Shown in pieces: positions 35,205 through 45,493 of a stretch of 64,000 nt of DNA. The position numbers and the translations under genes were made by a program. Under the pieces are notes generated by a model. That model saw nothing but the letters and a program-made list of their open reading frames with translations, made no database searches and was not told the origin of the DNA. How positions within the stretch are numbered: the first letter of the stretch is position 1; every line of letters starts with the position of its first letter. Source of the DNA: Moritella sp. Urea-trap-13 (GTDB taxonomy: Bacteria; Pseudomonadota; Gammaproteobacteria; Enterobacterales; Moritellaceae); NCBI RefSeq assembly GCF_002836355.1, contig NZ_PJCA01000038.1, forward strand, positions 144,820 through 208,819, given 5' to 3'.

Positions 35205-36389
35205 ATGACTCAACTCGCTGAGACTTTATTTAGTAATACCCCGCCAATAGCATGGCAACAATTGTTAAGCTTGCACAGTTCTAAAAAAAGTGATGAAAAT
35301 AGCACTAAAATAAAACAAGTCACATACTGTCAGGGTCAATTTAATATTTCTGCGCAAGCACAGCAAGTAATGAATGCAGCTAGTAGTCATTACCTCACCC
35401 TAATCGGCACGACTGTGACCAGTGATGCATTACTCAATTTACTGTCAGCATTAAGTCAGTTGCAAGTATCAGCGCAGATTAGCGGTGATATTGTTATTTA
35501 TCCACCAGCAAATTATCCATTACAGCTCGCGACAACCGATAGCAACGCCGTAACAAACAATAGCAGTACTGCAACAACAAGCAATAATAGCGCTACCCAG
35601 GGTGATATCGTTGTTTTAGGTTTTACTCAATTAACAGCCACACTACAGCAACAGTTTAAGGCTACCTTAGCGAGCTGGAGCAATGATTACCAGATTGATT
35701 ATGCCTTGAGTCAAACACTACCGAGTTTAAGTCAGCCTGGTATCGTGCTGATGGATATGGATTCAACCACTATTCAAATTGAATGTATTGATGAAATAGC
35801 CAAACTAGCTGGCGTCGGAGAGCAAGTAGCAGCAGTGACAGCCAAGGCCATGAATGGCGAATTAGATTTTGCAGCAAGCTTACGCTCACGCGTGGCGACA
35901 TTAACGCACTGCCCAGAAGCCGTATTAACCCAAGTTGCTGATGCCATGCCACTGATGCCAGGACTAGAGTTACTGATTGCCACGTTACACCAAGCCAACT
36001 GGAAAGTAGCCATCGCCTCAGGTGGTTTTACTTACTTTGCTGAGCGTTTGCAAACAGACCTCGGCTTTGATGCTGTTTATGCCAATGAACTCGAGATCGT
36101 CGATGGTATCTTAACCGGTAAGGTGATTGGCGGTATTGTCGATGCACAGGTAAAGGCCGATACGCTGCAAGCATTAGCCCAACAATATCAGATAGCGCCG
36201 CAACAAACGGTAGCGATTGGTGATGGTGCTAATGATTTAATTATGCTGAAAAGTGCGGCTTTAGGGGTGGCGATCCATGCTAAACCGATTGTCCAGCAAC
36301 AAGCCCAAGTGGCGTTGAATCATCATGATTTAGAAGGCTTGGTCGGATTATTACAAGCGGCGACTTGTGTCGAGGCTAGCTGGTCGTAA
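35205..36389 (+). CDS. serB: Phosphoserine phosphatase SerB
   Basis: Last step of serine biosynthesis, a HAD-superfamily hydrolase. The catalytic DxDxT is MDMDSTTIQIECIDEIA near residues 182-198, motif II lies in VAIASGGFTYFAERL, and motif III in AIGDGANDLIMLKSAALGVAIHAKP. The N-terminal ACT-like portion is interrupted by a low-complexity Asn/Ser/Thr stretch (about 110-130, NNSSTATTSNNSAT), longer than in the enterobacterial enzyme. At 394 residues it is correspondingly larger. It is divergent from ytjB, as in other gammaproteobacteria, and ends at a strong terminator. Confidence 0.96.
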   Translation: MTQLAETLFSNTPPIAWQQLLSLHSSKKSDENSTKIKQVTYCQGQFNISAQAQQVMNAASSHYLTLIGTTVTSDALLNLLSALSQLQVSAQISGDIVIYPPANYPLQLATTDSNAVTNNSSTATTSNNSATQGDIVVLGFTQLTATLQQQFKATLASWSNDYQIDYALSQTLPSLSQPGIVLMDMDSTTIQIECIDEIAKLAGVGEQVAAVTAKAMNGELDFAASLRSRVATLTHCPEAVLTQVADAMPLMPGLELLIATLHQANWKVAIASGGFTYFAERLQTDLGFDAVYANELEIVDGILTGKVIGGIVDAQVKADTLQALAQQYQIAPQQTVAIGDGANDLIMLKSAALGVAIHAKPIVQQQAQVALNHHDLEGLVGLLQAATCVEASWS

Positions 36390-36401
36390 TGTTATAAAAT
36401 G

Positions 36402-36441
36402 AAAGTCCACGTACTCATTTTTATCTGTTACGTGGACTTTT
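36402..36441 (+). terminator. Rho-independent terminator of serB
   Basis: AAAGTCCACGTA (36402-36413) pairs with TACGTGGACTTT (36429-36440), with a 15-base loop and T residues after it. It lies 12 bases downstream of the serB stop and may also serve the convergent PilZ gene. Confidence 0.85.
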
Positions 36442-36459
36442 CGTATGACGTGGACTGTA

Positions 36460-38820
36460 TTAACGTCCGCGGCGTAAACCTAATCGATAGAATAGTTCAT
36501 CCGAGACATCAATCAAGTCAACCACACCGCGGACACTCCACAATTCCTCTTCCAATTTTTGCGCTCTGTGCACCGCATAATGACTGACGTAATTCAGTTC
36601 TTTTTCAATGTATTCCATATCCGGTCGGCCAGTACGCGATAACATCACTTGAATAGCAAAAAAAGCACCTTTTTGTAAGCCATGGGACACAAACTGGCGG
36701 CGCTCATGCTCATCAGTAAAGTCCTGCTCAAATTTGGTTAATACAGTGGAATCACTAGAGGTAATAGCAATATAAAGTACCCGTTGCCAAGGACGATAAG
36801 TTGACTTTAAGCCCTCTAATACCTCATCAAACACCTGCTTAATACCATTGTCAGACAGTAAAGGATAAAGATTGTATGGCGCTTCAGGCTGACCAAAAAA
36901 TTCAAATAACGGTAATAAGCTATTTTCATTCGGGCTAATACCTATCCTATCCATCTGATAATTATTATTTACCTTATGGATATACAAGGGCATCGTCGCT
37001 AAATACTGACAATACATGTTACGTAATACCGTGGCAACACCCGGAGATTGACTCGGCTCAGGCATGCTCTTAAGTTTATCTTTATTACTGCTAATCAATA
37101 GGCTAAAAAATTGACAGCCAATATGCGCCTCTTTATCACCGGATATCTGCAGGTGTAAAATAGTCTTGGCTTTATTACAGCCAACCACACTGTAAGCTAA
37201 GTTAGTCAGTGCGACTTTCTTTGACAACTTTTGCAACATAGGCAATTCAAGGTAAACACGATGACCAATCTGCACATCCAATGATGCTTCTAATTCGATT
37301 TGTAAACCTTCGGTGGAAAAGTCATTACTCCAACCTTTAATATTATACTCGGTATTACTCACTACAATCGCAGTTTTATAACTGAATCGCGCTTCTTTGC
37401 GTAATTGTACATATTTAAACTGGCTTAATAGCGCGCGTTGTTCAGCCGCTGGTAAGCGATATTGATGTAACTGATTAAAGTCACTGCCTTGCTGGGCGTA
37501 GGCTTTATAATCACTGAGAATGTTTTCATTGGTTATATCTTGTAATAACCCCACCCAACGAATATCTTGCAGCGCAGCTAGCCTTGTCGTGCCGATCGGC
37601 TGCTGGTTACTTTCAGCTTCTAACAAATGTTTCTTTTCATCAAATTTAGATGGGTTTAATGACAGTTTAAATACTCGAAAATTAGGCCGCTGACAGGCAA
37701 ACGATAAAAATAGGGCTTTAGAAGCGGACTTAGTCAGACTAGCCGCATCTGCAGCATAAAAATGCAAACGACCATTTTGAGTATAATAAAAACTGTAAAT
37801 CGTCGTATCGATACTTTGCTGCGCTTGTAGCAAGGCTTGCATCCAAGGTGTTTGCCAGCAGGCTTCTAACTGACTCTTCGATTCTTCATTGGTCCAATAA
37901 TCGTATACACCACGATTATTTTCATTTAATAATAAATGACTTAATACTGGTTTCGCAGCATTGGACACATATAACGGCAAACCTGACATGCGCGGTAAAA
38001 AGAATTGCTCGTAGCCTTTAACGACGACATTTTCTTCTTGATAGCGTACGTTGACTTTATACTTGCTTTTGTTCTGGCTGATCAACTTAGAGATAAAAAT
38101 ATCTAATTCGTTGTTATCATCAATCCGCATCAAGCGCAAATAATCACATTTTTCTTCTTCATCGATACCCATCAGCTTATAAGCAAAAAAGTTACGCAAA
38201 AAATGATTGGCGTACTCTTGGCGTAAACTGGAAAAATTGACATTAATTAAGCTACCAGCAGCAATATTATGGGCTTTGTCTATTTTAACTTTGATGCCAC
38301 TGGTTGATATATCCGACGTTATCGCATCGACAACCCGATCGCCAACCCGCAGCTTTATGCCCGAGCTATAATGCATACGCTCTTCGTTACGGATAAAATA
38401 AGACGCGTATTGAACCGGTTCAACAGCAAATTGAGCAGCAGGATCCATCACCACCACATCGCGTTCATCTGCGGGCTTAGCGCGTTCACGTTGATGATAA
38501 GCTAATACTTCTTCGTATATACCTAAAGTATAATTACCTTGCTGTTCTACTAACAGGGTTTCTAATAACTTAATTTCAGTCGGGCTAATATGATGGAGAA
38601 TACCTTCATATTGATAACCGATCACGCCATTGTCACCACGCTGACGAAAATCAAGGATCCTTCGAGTCAGGGCAGAAAGGCGGTTCACCTCCATCTTAAT
38701 TAAAAAACGGGTACTATTACTTTCTCCCTCAGTCAACTGCTCGACTAAGCGACTGAAGTCAGGCTCATGATACAAGGTCGTTAATTTTTTAATTACATCC
38801 GCGTAATTAGATAATTCCAT
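36460..38820 (-). CDS. Large protein with two PilZ (c-di-GMP binding) motif sets
   Basis: A protein of about 786 residues, cytoplasmic by appearance. A first PilZ motif set, YFIRNEERMHYSSG with RxxxR near 147 and DISTSGIKVKID near 167, and a second set, LRKEARFSYKT near 475 and DFSTEGLQIEL near 500, both retain the RxxxR and D/NxSxxG residues that bind cyclic di-GMP. The remaining regions are unfamiliar. Large proteins of this kind next to serB occur in vibrios (VC2344/PlzC-like), from memory. The ATG at 38820 is preferred to a GTG four codons earlier; neither has a strong ribosome-binding site. The product probably links c-di-GMP to motility or surface behaviour, which is inference. Confidence 0.8.
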   Translation of the reverse strand: MELSNYADVIKKLTTLYHEPDFSRLVEQLTEGESNSTRFLIKMEVNRLSALTRRILDFRQRGDNGVIGYQYEGILHHISPTEIKLLETLLVEQQGNYTLGIYEEVLAYHQRERAKPADERDVVVMDPAAQFAVEPVQYASYFIRNEERMHYSSGIKLRVGDRVVDAITSDISTSGIKVKIDKAHNIAAGSLINVNFSSLRQEYANHFLRNFFAYKLMGIDEEEKCDYLRLMRIDDNNELDIFISKLISQNKSKYKVNVRYQEENVVVKGYEQFFLPRMSGLPLYVSNAAKPVLSHLLLNENNRGVYDYWTNEESKSQLEACWQTPWMQALLQAQQSIDTTIYSFYYTQNGRLHFYAADAASLTKSASKALFLSFACQRPNFRVFKLSLNPSKFDEKKHLLEAESNQQPIGTTRLAALQDIRWVGLLQDITNENILSDYKAYAQQGSDFNQLHQYRLPAAEQRALLSQFKYVQLRKEARFSYKTAIVVSNTEYNIKGWSNDFSTEGLQIELEASLDVQIGHRVYLELPMLQKLSKKVALTNLAYSVVGCNKAKTILHLQISGDKEAHIGCQFFSLLISSNKDKLKSMPEPSQSPGVATVLRNMYCQYLATMPLYIHKVNNNYQMDRIGISPNENSLLPLFEFFGQPEAPYNLYPLLSDNGIKQVFDEVLEGLKSTYRPWQRVLYIAITSSDSTVLTKFEQDFTDEHERRQFVSHGLQKGAFFAIQVMLSRTGRPDMEYIEKELNYVSHYAVHRAQKLEEELWSVRGVVDLIDVSDELFYRLGLRRGR

Positions 38821-39060
38821 GCTGGCGATCACTGCTTAAGTTTGAAAATGAATAAACGATTACGATTAGCTAAAGCGCTATGACAGTTAACCATAGTACT
38901 ACTAAATACCTACAAAATACCTACAAAAACTGTCAATTAATTGCTAATAACCTTAACTAAGCAAAATAAATGCCATTTAACAAACTATTTTAGTTATTTT
39001 TAAATACAGGTCACTTTTTAGCGCCTATCTCTGGTTATAAGTTCTGGTTATCGATTCCCG

Positions 39061-39190
39061 TTAATCGCTCATCGCACGCATATTGTGATGCCAAATAGGC
39101 TGCACAGCGGCAATAAGTAGTTCATCACCAGCCACATCTACATCTACATAGCCAGCATTGAATAGCAGGCAAAAAAAAGCCCGTAATATC
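39061..39190 (-). pseudogene. Possible C-terminal remnant of an unidentified gene
   Basis: One minus-strand frame stays open for about 40 codons and ends at TAA (39061-39063). It contains NAGYVDVDVAGDELLIAAVQ followed by PIWHHNMRAMSD. Codon use looks protein-like but there is no start codon or ribosome-binding site, and the ettA terminator overlaps its beginning. I do not recognise the family. It could be a decayed gene end or chance. Confidence 0.3.
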
Positions 39191-39208
39191 ATTAATCACA
39201 GGCTTTTA
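39171..39208 (-). terminator. Rho-independent terminator of ettA
   Basis: On the minus strand AAAAGCCTGTGAT and ATTACGGGCTTTTTTTT form a stem with imperfect pairing followed by eight T residues, about 46 bases after the ettA stop. Confidence 0.8.
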
Positions 39209-39253
39209 ATCTAATTAGTCTTTGTTGCTACGCCAGTAATACCGACAACAACA

Positions 39254-40924
39254 TTAGCTAATGCGTTTGTACTTGATACGGTGTGGCTGAGTCGCTTCAG
39301 GACCTAAGGTTTTCTTCAACCATGCTTCGTAATCTGTGTAGTTACCTTCGTAGAAGTTCACTTGACCTTCATCGCGGTAATCTAAGATGTGCGTGGCAAT
39401 ACGATCTAAGAACCAACGGTCATGGGAAATAACCATAGCACAACCCGGGAACTCAAGAATTGCTTCTTCAAGTGCACGTAATGTCTCGATATCCAAGTCA
39501 TTGGTTGGCTCATCCAGTAGTAATACATTACCACCAGCTTGCAGCAATTTAGCTAGGTGTAAACGACCACGTTCACCGCCCGAAAGATGACCAACACGTT
39601 TCTGCTGATCGATACCTTTAAAGTTAAAACGGCTGCAATAAGCACGAGATGGCATTTCAAAGTTACCAATCTTGATGATATCAAGACCGTCTGACAATTC
39701 TTGCCACACTGTATTTTCGCCGTTCATGTGATCACGGAACTGATCGACACTGGCAATTTGTACCGATTCACCAACAGAGATAGAACCCTTGTCTGGTGTC
39801 TCGCTGCCATCTAACATTTTAAATAACGTCGATTTACCTGCACCATTGGGACCGATAATACCGACGATCGCACCTTTTGGCATAGAGAATGATAAATCGT
39901 CAATTAGTACACGACCATCATAGGCTTTACCTAGGTTTTCAACTTCGATAACTTTGTCACCTAAACGCTCACCCGGTGGGATAAACAGTTCGTTGGTTTC
40001 GTTACGACGTTGATAATCTGATTGGTTAAGCTCTTCAAAACGCGACATACGGGCTTTGCTTTTCGCTTGACGACCTTTTGGATTTGAACGTACCCATTCC
40101 AATTCTTTTTCAATCGATTTTTTGCGCGCGCTTTCTTTTGATGATTCTTGTGCTAAACGTTCATCTTTTTGTTCTAACCAAGAAGAGTAGTTACCTTCCC
40201 ATGGAATACCTTCACCACGGTCAAGCTCTAAGATCCAACCGGCTACATTATCAAGGAAATATCTATCATGCGTAATAGCAACAACAGTACCTTCATAATC
40301 AAGTAGGTAACGTTCTAACCAAGCTACAGATTCAGCATCCAAATGGTTGGTTGGTTCATCAAGTAATAACATGTCTGGTTTTTCAAGTAACAAACGACAA
40401 ATAGCAACACGGCGACGTTCACCACCGGATAGGACTTTAATTTTCGTGTCCCAGTCTGGTAAACGTAATGCATTAGCAGCACGCTCTAGTTGATTTTCGA
40501 TGTTGTGGCCATCTTGTGCTTGAATGATAGCTTCAAATTTTTCTTGTTTCTTCGCTAGCTTATCAAAGTCTGCATCTGGTTCTGCGTAATCTGCATAAAC
40601 TTGGTCAAGACCAGCCATTGCATCTTTCAGTTCTGAAATTGCTTCTTCAACGACTTCGCGTACTGTTTTTTCTAGATCTAGTACAGGTTCTTGCGGTAAG
40701 TAACCGATCTTAGTGCCCGCTAATGGACGCGCTTCACCTTCGAAATCTTTATCTACACCAGCCATGATGCGTAATAGACTTGATTTACCAGAGCCGTTTA
40801 GACCTAATACGCCAATTTTGGCACCTGGGTAGAAACTAAGCGAGATATCTTTAAGAATGTGACGCTTCGGTGGCACAATTTTGCCAACACGATGCATCGA
40901 ATAAATAAACTGAGGACCAGCCAT
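39254..40924 (-). CDS. ettA: Energy-dependent translational throttle protein EttA (ABC-F ATPase)
   Basis: A ribosome-associated ABC-F protein that gates the first peptide bond according to ATP/ADP ratio. From the ATG at 40924 (MAGPQFIYSMHRVGKIVPPK) the length is 556 residues, matching E. coli EttA. Two ABC domains are visible: Walker A GLNGSGKSS with signature LSGGERRRVAICRLLLEKPD and Walker B MLLLDEPTNHLD, then Walker A GPNGAGKST with signature LSGGERGRLHLAKLLQAGGN and LLLDEPTNDLD. The basic inter-domain linker (WVRSNPKGRQAKSKARMSR) is typical. The 47 extra upstream in-frame codons lack a ribosome-binding site and overlap the upstream terminator region, so I exclude them. AGAGAACATA precedes the chosen start. 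Confidence 0.97.
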   Translation of the reverse strand: MAGPQFIYSMHRVGKIVPPKRHILKDISLSFYPGAKIGVLGLNGSGKSSLLRIMAGVDKDFEGEARPLAGTKIGYLPQEPVLDLEKTVREVVEEAISELKDAMAGLDQVYADYAEPDADFDKLAKKQEKFEAIIQAQDGHNIENQLERAANALRLPDWDTKIKVLSGGERRRVAICRLLLEKPDMLLLDEPTNHLDAESVAWLERYLLDYEGTVVAITHDRYFLDNVAGWILELDRGEGIPWEGNYSSWLEQKDERLAQESSKESARKKSIEKELEWVRSNPKGRQAKSKARMSRFEELNQSDYQRRNETNELFIPPGERLGDKVIEVENLGKAYDGRVLIDDLSFSMPKGAIVGIIGPNGAGKSTLFKMLDGSETPDKGSISVGESVQIASVDQFRDHMNGENTVWQELSDGLDIIKIGNFEMPSRAYCSRFNFKGIDQQKRVGHLSGGERGRLHLAKLLQAGGNVLLLDEPTNDLDIETLRALEEAILEFPGCAMVISHDRWFLDRIATHILDYRDEGQVNFYEGNYTDYEAWLKKTLGPEATQPHRIKYKRIS

Positions 40925-41047
40925 TATGTTCTCTTTTAACAAGGAATAAGGAATGTGGGATAAGTTTAAACCTTGCATGCGGTTGATACAAGTGTTCATC
41001 GGTGTCACGCGTATGAGTGGTGATCGATGAGGCATATTACAGATAAA

Positions 41048-41081
41048 AAAATACCCGGCAATCAAGATTGCCGGGTATTTT
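41048..41081 (-). terminator. Rho-independent terminator of deoD
   Basis: Arms ATACCCGGCAATC (41051-41063) and GATTGCCGGGTAT (41066-41078) are perfect complements. Read on the minus strand the hairpin is followed by TTTTTTTATC. It lies 17 bases after the deoD stop, marking the end of the deo operon. Confidence 0.95.
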
Positions 41082-41097
41082 CATTAAAAACTAAATA

Positions 41098-41811
41098 TTA
41101 GTCTTCAATTAACACAGACTCTAATGCCATAACGATCATGTCATTGAACGTTAATTGACGTTCTTCAGCCGTTGTTACTTCACCCGTACGGATGTGATCA
41201 GATACAGTACAAATACAGATAGCATTTGCGCCGAATTCTGCAGCAACGCCGTATAGACCAGCCGCTTCCATTTCAACACCAAGAATGCCCAGTTTTTCCA
41301 TTGAATCAAATAATTCTGGTTTTGGTGTATAGAATAAATCAGCAGAGAAGATGTTACCTACTTTAGCATCGATACCCGCAGCTTTAGCAGCGCGTGTTAC
41401 TTTGCTTAATAATTCCCATGATGCGATAGCAGCGAAATCATAACCATCAAAACGTGCGCGGTTTACTGCAGAGTCAGTACATGCACCCATGCCGATCACA
41501 ACGTCACGTACTTTAACGTCAGTGCTGATCGCGCCACAGCTACCTACACGGATAAGGTTTTTAACGCCGTATTCAGTGATAAGTTCTTTTGCATAGATAG
41601 AGCAAGATGGGATACCCATACCTGAACCCATAACAGAAACGCGAGTACCTTTGTAAGTACCAGTGAAACCTAACATGTTACGCACGTCGTTCACTTGCTT
41701 AACGTCTTCTAAAAATGTTTCTGCGATGTACTTAGCGCGTAGCGGATCACCTGGGAATAGTACCGTTTCAGCGAAATCACCTTTTTCTGCATTAATATGT
41801 GGAGTAGCCAT
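41098..41811 (-). CDS. deoD: Purine-nucleoside phosphorylase DeoD
   Basis: Phosphorolysis of purine (deoxy)nucleosides to base and (deoxy)ribose-1-phosphate. The 237-residue hexameric type is recognisable from [60 protein letters not shown] and [19 protein letters not shown] with the catalytic region [10 protein letters not shown]. It is the last gene of the deo cluster and is followed by a strong terminator. The 126-base gap to deoB holds an AT-rich stretch where a secondary promoter could lie. Confidence 0.97.
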   Translation of the reverse strand: MATPHINAEKGDFAETVLFPGDPLRAKYIAETFLEDVKQVNDVRNMLGFTGTYKGTRVSVMGSGMGIPSCSIYAKELITEYGVKNLIRVGSCGAISTDVKVRDVVIGMGACTDSAVNRARFDGYDFAAIASWELLSKVTRAAKAAGIDAKVGNIFSADLFYTPKPELFDSMEKLGILGVEMEAAGLYGVAAEFGANAICICTVSDHIRTGEVTTAEERQLTFNDMIVMALESVLIED

Positions 41812-41937
41812 TATATTGTTACCTTCTTTGTTTTGGTTATACCCAGCATTCTGTAGCTAGGTACGATTGTTTATAAAATGTGTTATTTATAAAAACTATT
41901 TTTTATAAATATAAAAACGATTTAAGACCCGGCTAGC

Positions 41938-43155
41938 TTATAAAAAACTTTTACCGTAATCGAGTTTTGGTAGACCGTGGTAAGCCGCTATTGACTGACC
42001 AATATCTGCAAACGTATCACGTAAACCCAATGGTCCTTTCGGCACATTATGGCCATAGAAAAGCACTGGAATATGTTCACGGGTATGGTCTGTACCTGGC
42101 GCGGTTGGGTCGCAACCGTGATCGGCGGTTAATACCACCACATCACCTTCATCTAATATCGCCAGTAGCTCAGGTAAACGAGTATCGAAATACTCTAAGC
42201 CTTTTGCATAACCAGCGACATCGCGACGGTGACCCCATGATGAGTCAAAATCAACAAAGTTAGTGAATACGATAGTATGATCACCCGCTTGTTTAACTTG
42301 CTCTAACGTCAGATCAAATAATGCTTCAAGACCTGTCGCTTTGACTTTTTTAGTAATACCTTGCTGTGCATAGATATCCGCAATTTTACCGACACTCACT
42401 ACTTCACCGCCAGATTCTGCCATGCGATCTAATAATGTTGGTGCCGGTGGTAGTAGTGAATAATCACGGCGGTTACCAGTACGAGCAAAATCACTCTTAT
42501 CATTACCGATAAATGGACGCGCAATAACACGACCAATATTGTACGGTTCTAATAATTCACGGGCTAATTCACACAACTTCAATAAACGCTCTAAGCCAAA
42601 GCTTTCTTCGTGACAAGCAATTTGGAATACACTGTCTGCCGAAGTATAGAAAATTGGCTTGCCAGAAGCCATGTGCTCCTCGCCCATCAGATCTAAGATC
42701 TCAGTACCAGAAGAATGGCAGTTACCTAAATAACCCGGTAAATCTGCTTGTTCTACTAATTTATCTAGCAATTCTTGTGGGAAGCTGTTTTCCAGATCAG
42801 AGAAATAACCCCAATCAAACAGTACTGGTACGCCAGCAATTTCCCAATGGCCACTAGGTGTGTCTTTACCTGTTGATAGCTCTTGAGCATAACCGTATGC
42901 GCCAATCACCTCAGTACTTGCATCCAAACCTGCAGGGAATGAACCCACGCTATCAGCACAAGCATGCGCAAGACCTAATTTAGTTAAGTTAGGAATATGC
43001 AAAGAGCCTTCACGACCGATATCCGCTTTACCTTCAGCACACCACTGGGCGATATGACCAAAAGTATTGCTGCCTACATCACCAAATTTATCCGCATCGG
43101 CCGAAGCACCAATGCCCAATGAATCCAACATTAATATAATTGTACGTTTCATCAC
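41938..43155 (-). CDS. deoB: Phosphopentomutase DeoB
   Basis: Converts (deoxy)ribose-1-phosphate to (deoxy)ribose-5-phosphate, linking DeoA/DeoD to DeoC. An alkaline-phosphatase superfamily metalloenzyme of 404-405 residues. Metal-binding and family segments include [64 protein letters not shown] and [27 protein letters not shown]. Two adjacent ATGs begin the frame. It lies 131 bases downstream of deoA, in the common deoC-deoA-deoB-deoD order. Confidence 0.97.
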   Translation of the reverse strand: MMKRTIILMLDSLGIGASADADKFGDVGSNTFGHIAQWCAEGKADIGREGSLHIPNLTKLGLAHACADSVGSFPAGLDASTEVIGAYGYAQELSTGKDTPSGHWEIAGVPVLFDWGYFSDLENSFPQELLDKLVEQADLPGYLGNCHSSGTEILDLMGEEHMASGKPIFYTSADSVFQIACHEESFGLERLLKLCELARELLEPYNIGRVIARPFIGNDKSDFARTGNRRDYSLLPPAPTLLDRMAESGGEVVSVGKIADIYAQQGITKKVKATGLEALFDLTLEQVKQAGDHTIVFTNFVDFDSSWGHRRDVAGYAKGLEYFDTRLPELLAILDEGDVVVLTADHGCDPTAPGTDHTREHIPVLFYGHNVPKGPLGLRDTFADIGQSIAAYHGLPKLDYGKSFL

Positions 43156-43286
43156 ACTGACCTATTTCCATTAACTATTCTTTATAAACAGTACTATTCA
43201 TTATTAACAGTACTGTTCGTTATCGACTACTGTTTGGTACTAAACGTTAGCGTCTTGTACTAAGCATTAAAGTCTTGTACTACACG

Positions 43287-44618
43287 TTAGACATCAGAAA
43301 GTCGAATTTGTTGATAAACATCTGCACTTGCTGCAGGTTGCGTATCGCCGATATGGATTGATTTTAAAATTTCCGCTTGTGCTGCATCAAACTGTGCTTC
43401 ACTGCGTGCATGAACCATAGCGACAGGTGTTTGTGCATCTAACTGCTGACCTAGCGCAGCAATATCAGATAAACCCACGGCATAATCGATTTGATCAGTT
43501 GCCACACGGCGACCACCGCCCATAGCCACAACCGCCATACCGAAACCACGGGTATCCATAGCCGTTAGATAACCAGTTTGCGTTGCAAATACCGGACGAA
43601 TTATGTCTGTTTTTGGTAAGTGTAGGTCATAATTGTCTACAAAATCTGCTGGACCACCTAAACCTGTCACCATAGTGCCAAATAATTCCGCCGCTTTACC
43701 GTTATCTAACACGGCTTGTAATTTATTTCGGGCATCATCAGTATTTGTCGCTAAATTTGCTGACACTAACATTTCCACACATAAAGCCATGGTAACAGCC
43801 AATAAACGTGGATTACGGTATTCACCCGTTAAGAAACGCACTGCTTCACGCACTTCAACGGCATTACCCGCACTGCTGGCTAATACTTGGTTCATATCAG
43901 TAATGAGTGCCGATGTTTTACAACCCGCACCATTGGCCACAGAGACAATACTTTTAGCCAGTTCAATTGATTGCGCATGGGTTGGCATGAAAGCACCACT
44001 ACCCGATTTAACATCCATCACTAGCGCATCAAGACCAGCGGCTAATTTTTTCGATAAAATAGATGCAGTGATCAACGAGATAGACTCTACCGTCGCGGTA
44101 ATATCACGTACACCATATAAACGTTTATCTGCTGGTGCTAAATTTGCTGATTGACCAACAATCGCCACACCGCTGTTTTTGACTACTTGGCGGAACTGCG
44201 CGTTATCAACCGTGGTTTGGTAACCCGGAATAGCATCGAGTTTATCGAGTGTGCCACCGGTATGACCCAGACCACGACCAGAGATCATAGGTACAAAGCC
44301 ACCACAAGCCGCAACCATAGGACCAAGCATCAAGGAAATAACATCACCCACGCCGCCGGTTGAGTGCTTATCAACGATAGGACCATTGAGTTGCATCGCA
44401 TCCCAATTTAATACATCACCGGAATCGCGCATTGCCGATGTGATGGCAATACGTTCTTCCATGTTCATGTCATTAAAATAAACTGCCATGGCAAAGGCGC
44501 CAATCTGGCCTTCCGAGATACTGTTATCAGTAATTCCATTAACAAAATATTCAATTTCAGCACGACTTAATATTTCACCATTACGTTTACGGCGAATAAT
44601 TTCTTGCGGTATAAACAT
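43287..44618 (-). CDS. deoA: Thymidine phosphorylase DeoA
   Basis: Phosphorolysis of thymidine and deoxyuridine to 2-deoxyribose-1-phosphate. The 443-residue protein begins [29 protein letters not shown] and carries the phosphate-binding [49 protein letters not shown] (about 84-132) and [16 protein letters not shown]. The C-terminal alpha/beta domain is complete. It lies between deoC and deoB and is presumably controlled from the regulatory region upstream of deoC. Confidence 0.97.
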   Translation of the reverse strand: MFIPQEIIRRKRNGEILSRAEIEYFVNGITDNSISEGQIGAFAMAVYFNDMNMEERIAITSAMRDSGDVLNWDAMQLNGPIVDKHSTGGVGDVISLMLGPMVAACGGFVPMISGRGLGHTGGTLDKLDAIPGYQTTVDNAQFRQVVKNSGVAIVGQSANLAPADKRLYGVRDITATVESISLITASILSKKLAAGLDALVMDVKSGSGAFMPTHAQSIELAKSIVSVANGAGCKTSALITDMNQVLASSAGNAVEVREAVRFLTGEYRNPRLLAVTMALCVEMLVSANLATNTDDARNKLQAVLDNGKAAELFGTMVTGLGGPADFVDNYDLHLPKTDIIRPVFATQTGYLTAMDTRGFGMAVVAMGGGRRVATDQIDYAVGLSDIAALGQQLDAQTPVAMVHARSEAQFDAAQAEILKSIHIGDTQPAASADVYQQIRLSDV

Positions 44619-44719
44619 AACTATCTACTCCTTGAATTGGAAAAATCTTAGCTTAAAAACAGAAAATCAGGATCGAACAAATGCCAAATAACTCTGTATC
44701 GAACCTTAGAGTAAGATAA

Positions 44720-45493
44720 TTAGTAACCGCTGTTGTCAGCGGGCTTTTCAGCTAATTCAAGTTCAGCTAATAAGTTAGCCAGTAGACTTGAAGCACCGAA
44801 ACGGAATTTTGCTGGCGTAACCCAGTCTTTACCTAGAATTGATTCTGCTAATGCCAGGTATTCACCTGCCTGTTCAGCATTTTTAACGCCACCAGCGGGT
44901 TTGAAACCAACAGCAGGGTTTTTCTCACTGATCACAGTAAGCATAATTTTAGCAAACTCTAACGTGGCATTTACAGGCACTTTACCTGTCGATGTTTTAA
45001 TGAAGTCGGCACCGGCATCAATTGAGATCTCACTCGCTTGACGGATTAATGCTTCAGTCTTAAGTTCACCAGTTTCAACGATAACTTTAAGTTGCACATT
45101 TGCAGGACAAGCTGCTTTACACGCTTTAACAAGTTCAAAGCCAACTTCCGCATTACCCGCCATTAGTGCGCGGTATGGGAATACCACGTCAACTTCATCT
45201 GCGCCATAAGCTACAGCAGCTTTGGTTTCAGCGACAGCGATAGCAACATCATCGTTACCGTGTGGGAAATTCGTTACCGTGGCGATTTTTACCGTCTCAG
45301 CGCCGATTGCATTCAGCGTTTTACGGGCGATAGGAACAAAACGAGGATAAATACAAACAGCAGCAGTATTACCCGCAGCGCTTTTGGCTTTATGACACAG
45401 TTCAATGACTTTTGCATCTGTATCATCATCATTAAGCGTAGTAAGATCCATCATGCTTAGTGCACGTTGCGCTGCTACTTTAAAGTTACTCAT
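44720..45493 (-). CDS. deoC: Deoxyribose-phosphate aldolase DeoC
   Basis: Cleaves 2-deoxyribose-5-phosphate to acetaldehyde and glyceraldehyde-3-phosphate. TIM-barrel class I aldolase; the Schiff-base lysine lies in [10 protein letters not shown] near residue 167, with [31 protein letters not shown] and [19 protein letters not shown]. From the ATG at 45493, preceded by CGGAGACTTAAT, the length is 257 residues. The longer frame (16 more codons upstream) is not used. It is the first gene of deoCABD. A truncated copy of its ribosome-binding site and first eight codons recurs at 47.36 kb before nupC. Confidence 0.97.
   Translation of the reverse strand: MSNFKVAAQRALSMMDLTTLNDDDTDAKVIELCHKAKSAAGNTAAVCIYPRFVPIARKTLNAIGAETVKIATVTNFPHGNDDVAIAVAETKAAVAYGADEVDVVFPYRALMAGNAEVGFELVKACKAACPANVQLKVIVETGELKTEALIRQASEISIDAGADFIKTSTGKVPVNATLEFAKIMLTVISEKNPAVGFKPAGGVKNAEQAGEYLALAESILGKDWVTPAKFRFGASSLLANLLAELELAEKPADNSGY

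Larger units (their letters stand above)
38821..39253. other. Intergenic region between the PilZ gene and ettA
   Basis: Holds the promoter of the PilZ gene (right of 38820), the ettA terminator (39171-39208) and an open minus-strand fragment at 39061-39190 described separately. Otherwise no gene was seen. Confidence 0.6.

Noticed and set aside
43633..44154. 173-codon plus-strand open frame
   Set aside because: It is entirely antisense to deoA, which is a clear full-length gene; the frame is kept open by deoA codon use.
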